A stretch of 32,905 nucleotides of DNA from Pseudomonadota bacterium (lineage in GTDB: Bacteria; Pseudomonadota; Gammaproteobacteria; Burkholderiales; Burkholderiaceae_C), in assembly GCA_018241405.1 (NCBI GenBank), contig JAFEDY010000052.1, forward strand, positions 1 to 32,905, in the 5' to 3' direction. The notes under the pieces were generated by a model, which saw nothing but the letters and a program-made list of their open reading frames with translations, was not told the origin of the DNA and did no database searches. The position numbers and the translations under genes were made by a program. Shown here piece after piece: positions 32,883-32,905 of the stretch; within the stretch, counting starts at the first letter, position 1, and each line of letters opens with the position of its first letter.

Positions 32883-32905
32883 TTGGCTCAAGTAGCGAAT
32901 CCTAT

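Overview
The window is high-GC chromosomal DNA from a betaproteobacterium, most likely a Comamonadaceae member (Acidovorax / Alicycliphilus / Diaphorobacter type). This assignment rests on codon usage, gene content (SulP carrier, DUF2189, YjfB, paired half-size ChrA, LysR next to valine catabolism) and AGCTATT/GCGC intergenic hairpins. It is inferred from familiarity with such genomes, not from a search. No rRNA, tRNA, CRISPR array or intact prophage was seen.

Layout. 1-670: mobile-element debris on the minus strand, an IS3-type transposase fragment joined in frame to a tyrosine-recombinase-like fragment, plus a small unidentified gene remnant. 672-5161 (minus): a valine / branched-chain catabolic cluster, mmsA, an LprI-like secreted protein, an isobutyryl-CoA-type acyl-CoA dehydrogenase, a TfoX N-domain protein and mmsB, with a divergent LysR regulator at 5288-6202. 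6243-10247 (plus): exported M20 metallopeptidase, isochorismatase-family hydrolase, propionate-CoA ligase PrpE, then a terminator. 10312-13735 (minus): a MinD/FlhG-like ATPase paired with a diguanylate cyclase, and a SulP anion transporter. 13864-16482 (plus): BON lipoprotein, cystathionine beta-lyase, DUF2189 membrane protein. 16492-19011: TesA-like esterase divergent from a LolD/YbbA-type ABC ATPase, then a membrane diguanylate cyclase. 19331-21439: SstT divergent from RlmB.

21479-26778 (minus): the most unusual part, ten short genes all on one strand: three VOC/PhnB-fold proteins, two SRPBCC proteins, a RibD-C/DHFR-like reductase, a gamma-glutamylcyclotransferase-like protein, DUF1697, a GFA-family protein and DUF1428. 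A TetR regulator (26864) diverges from it and is closely followed by a class III sirtuin. 28289-29959: two half-size chromate transporter subunits (minus) divergent from an EmrE-like SMR pump. 30029-32506: D-serine dehydratase and a D-amino-acid-oxidase-type flavoprotein in tandem. The end holds a small YjfB-family gene and a 106-bp inverted repeat.

Metabolic links: the mms genes convert isobutyryl-CoA pathway intermediates to propionyl-CoA and PrpE makes propionyl-CoA from propionate. DsdA and the flavoprotein both point to D-amino-acid catabolism. No clearly new system can be proven from sequence alone. The best candidates are the ten-gene small-enzyme cluster with its TetR/sirtuin neighbours, and the diguanylate cyclase / MinD-like ATPase pair.
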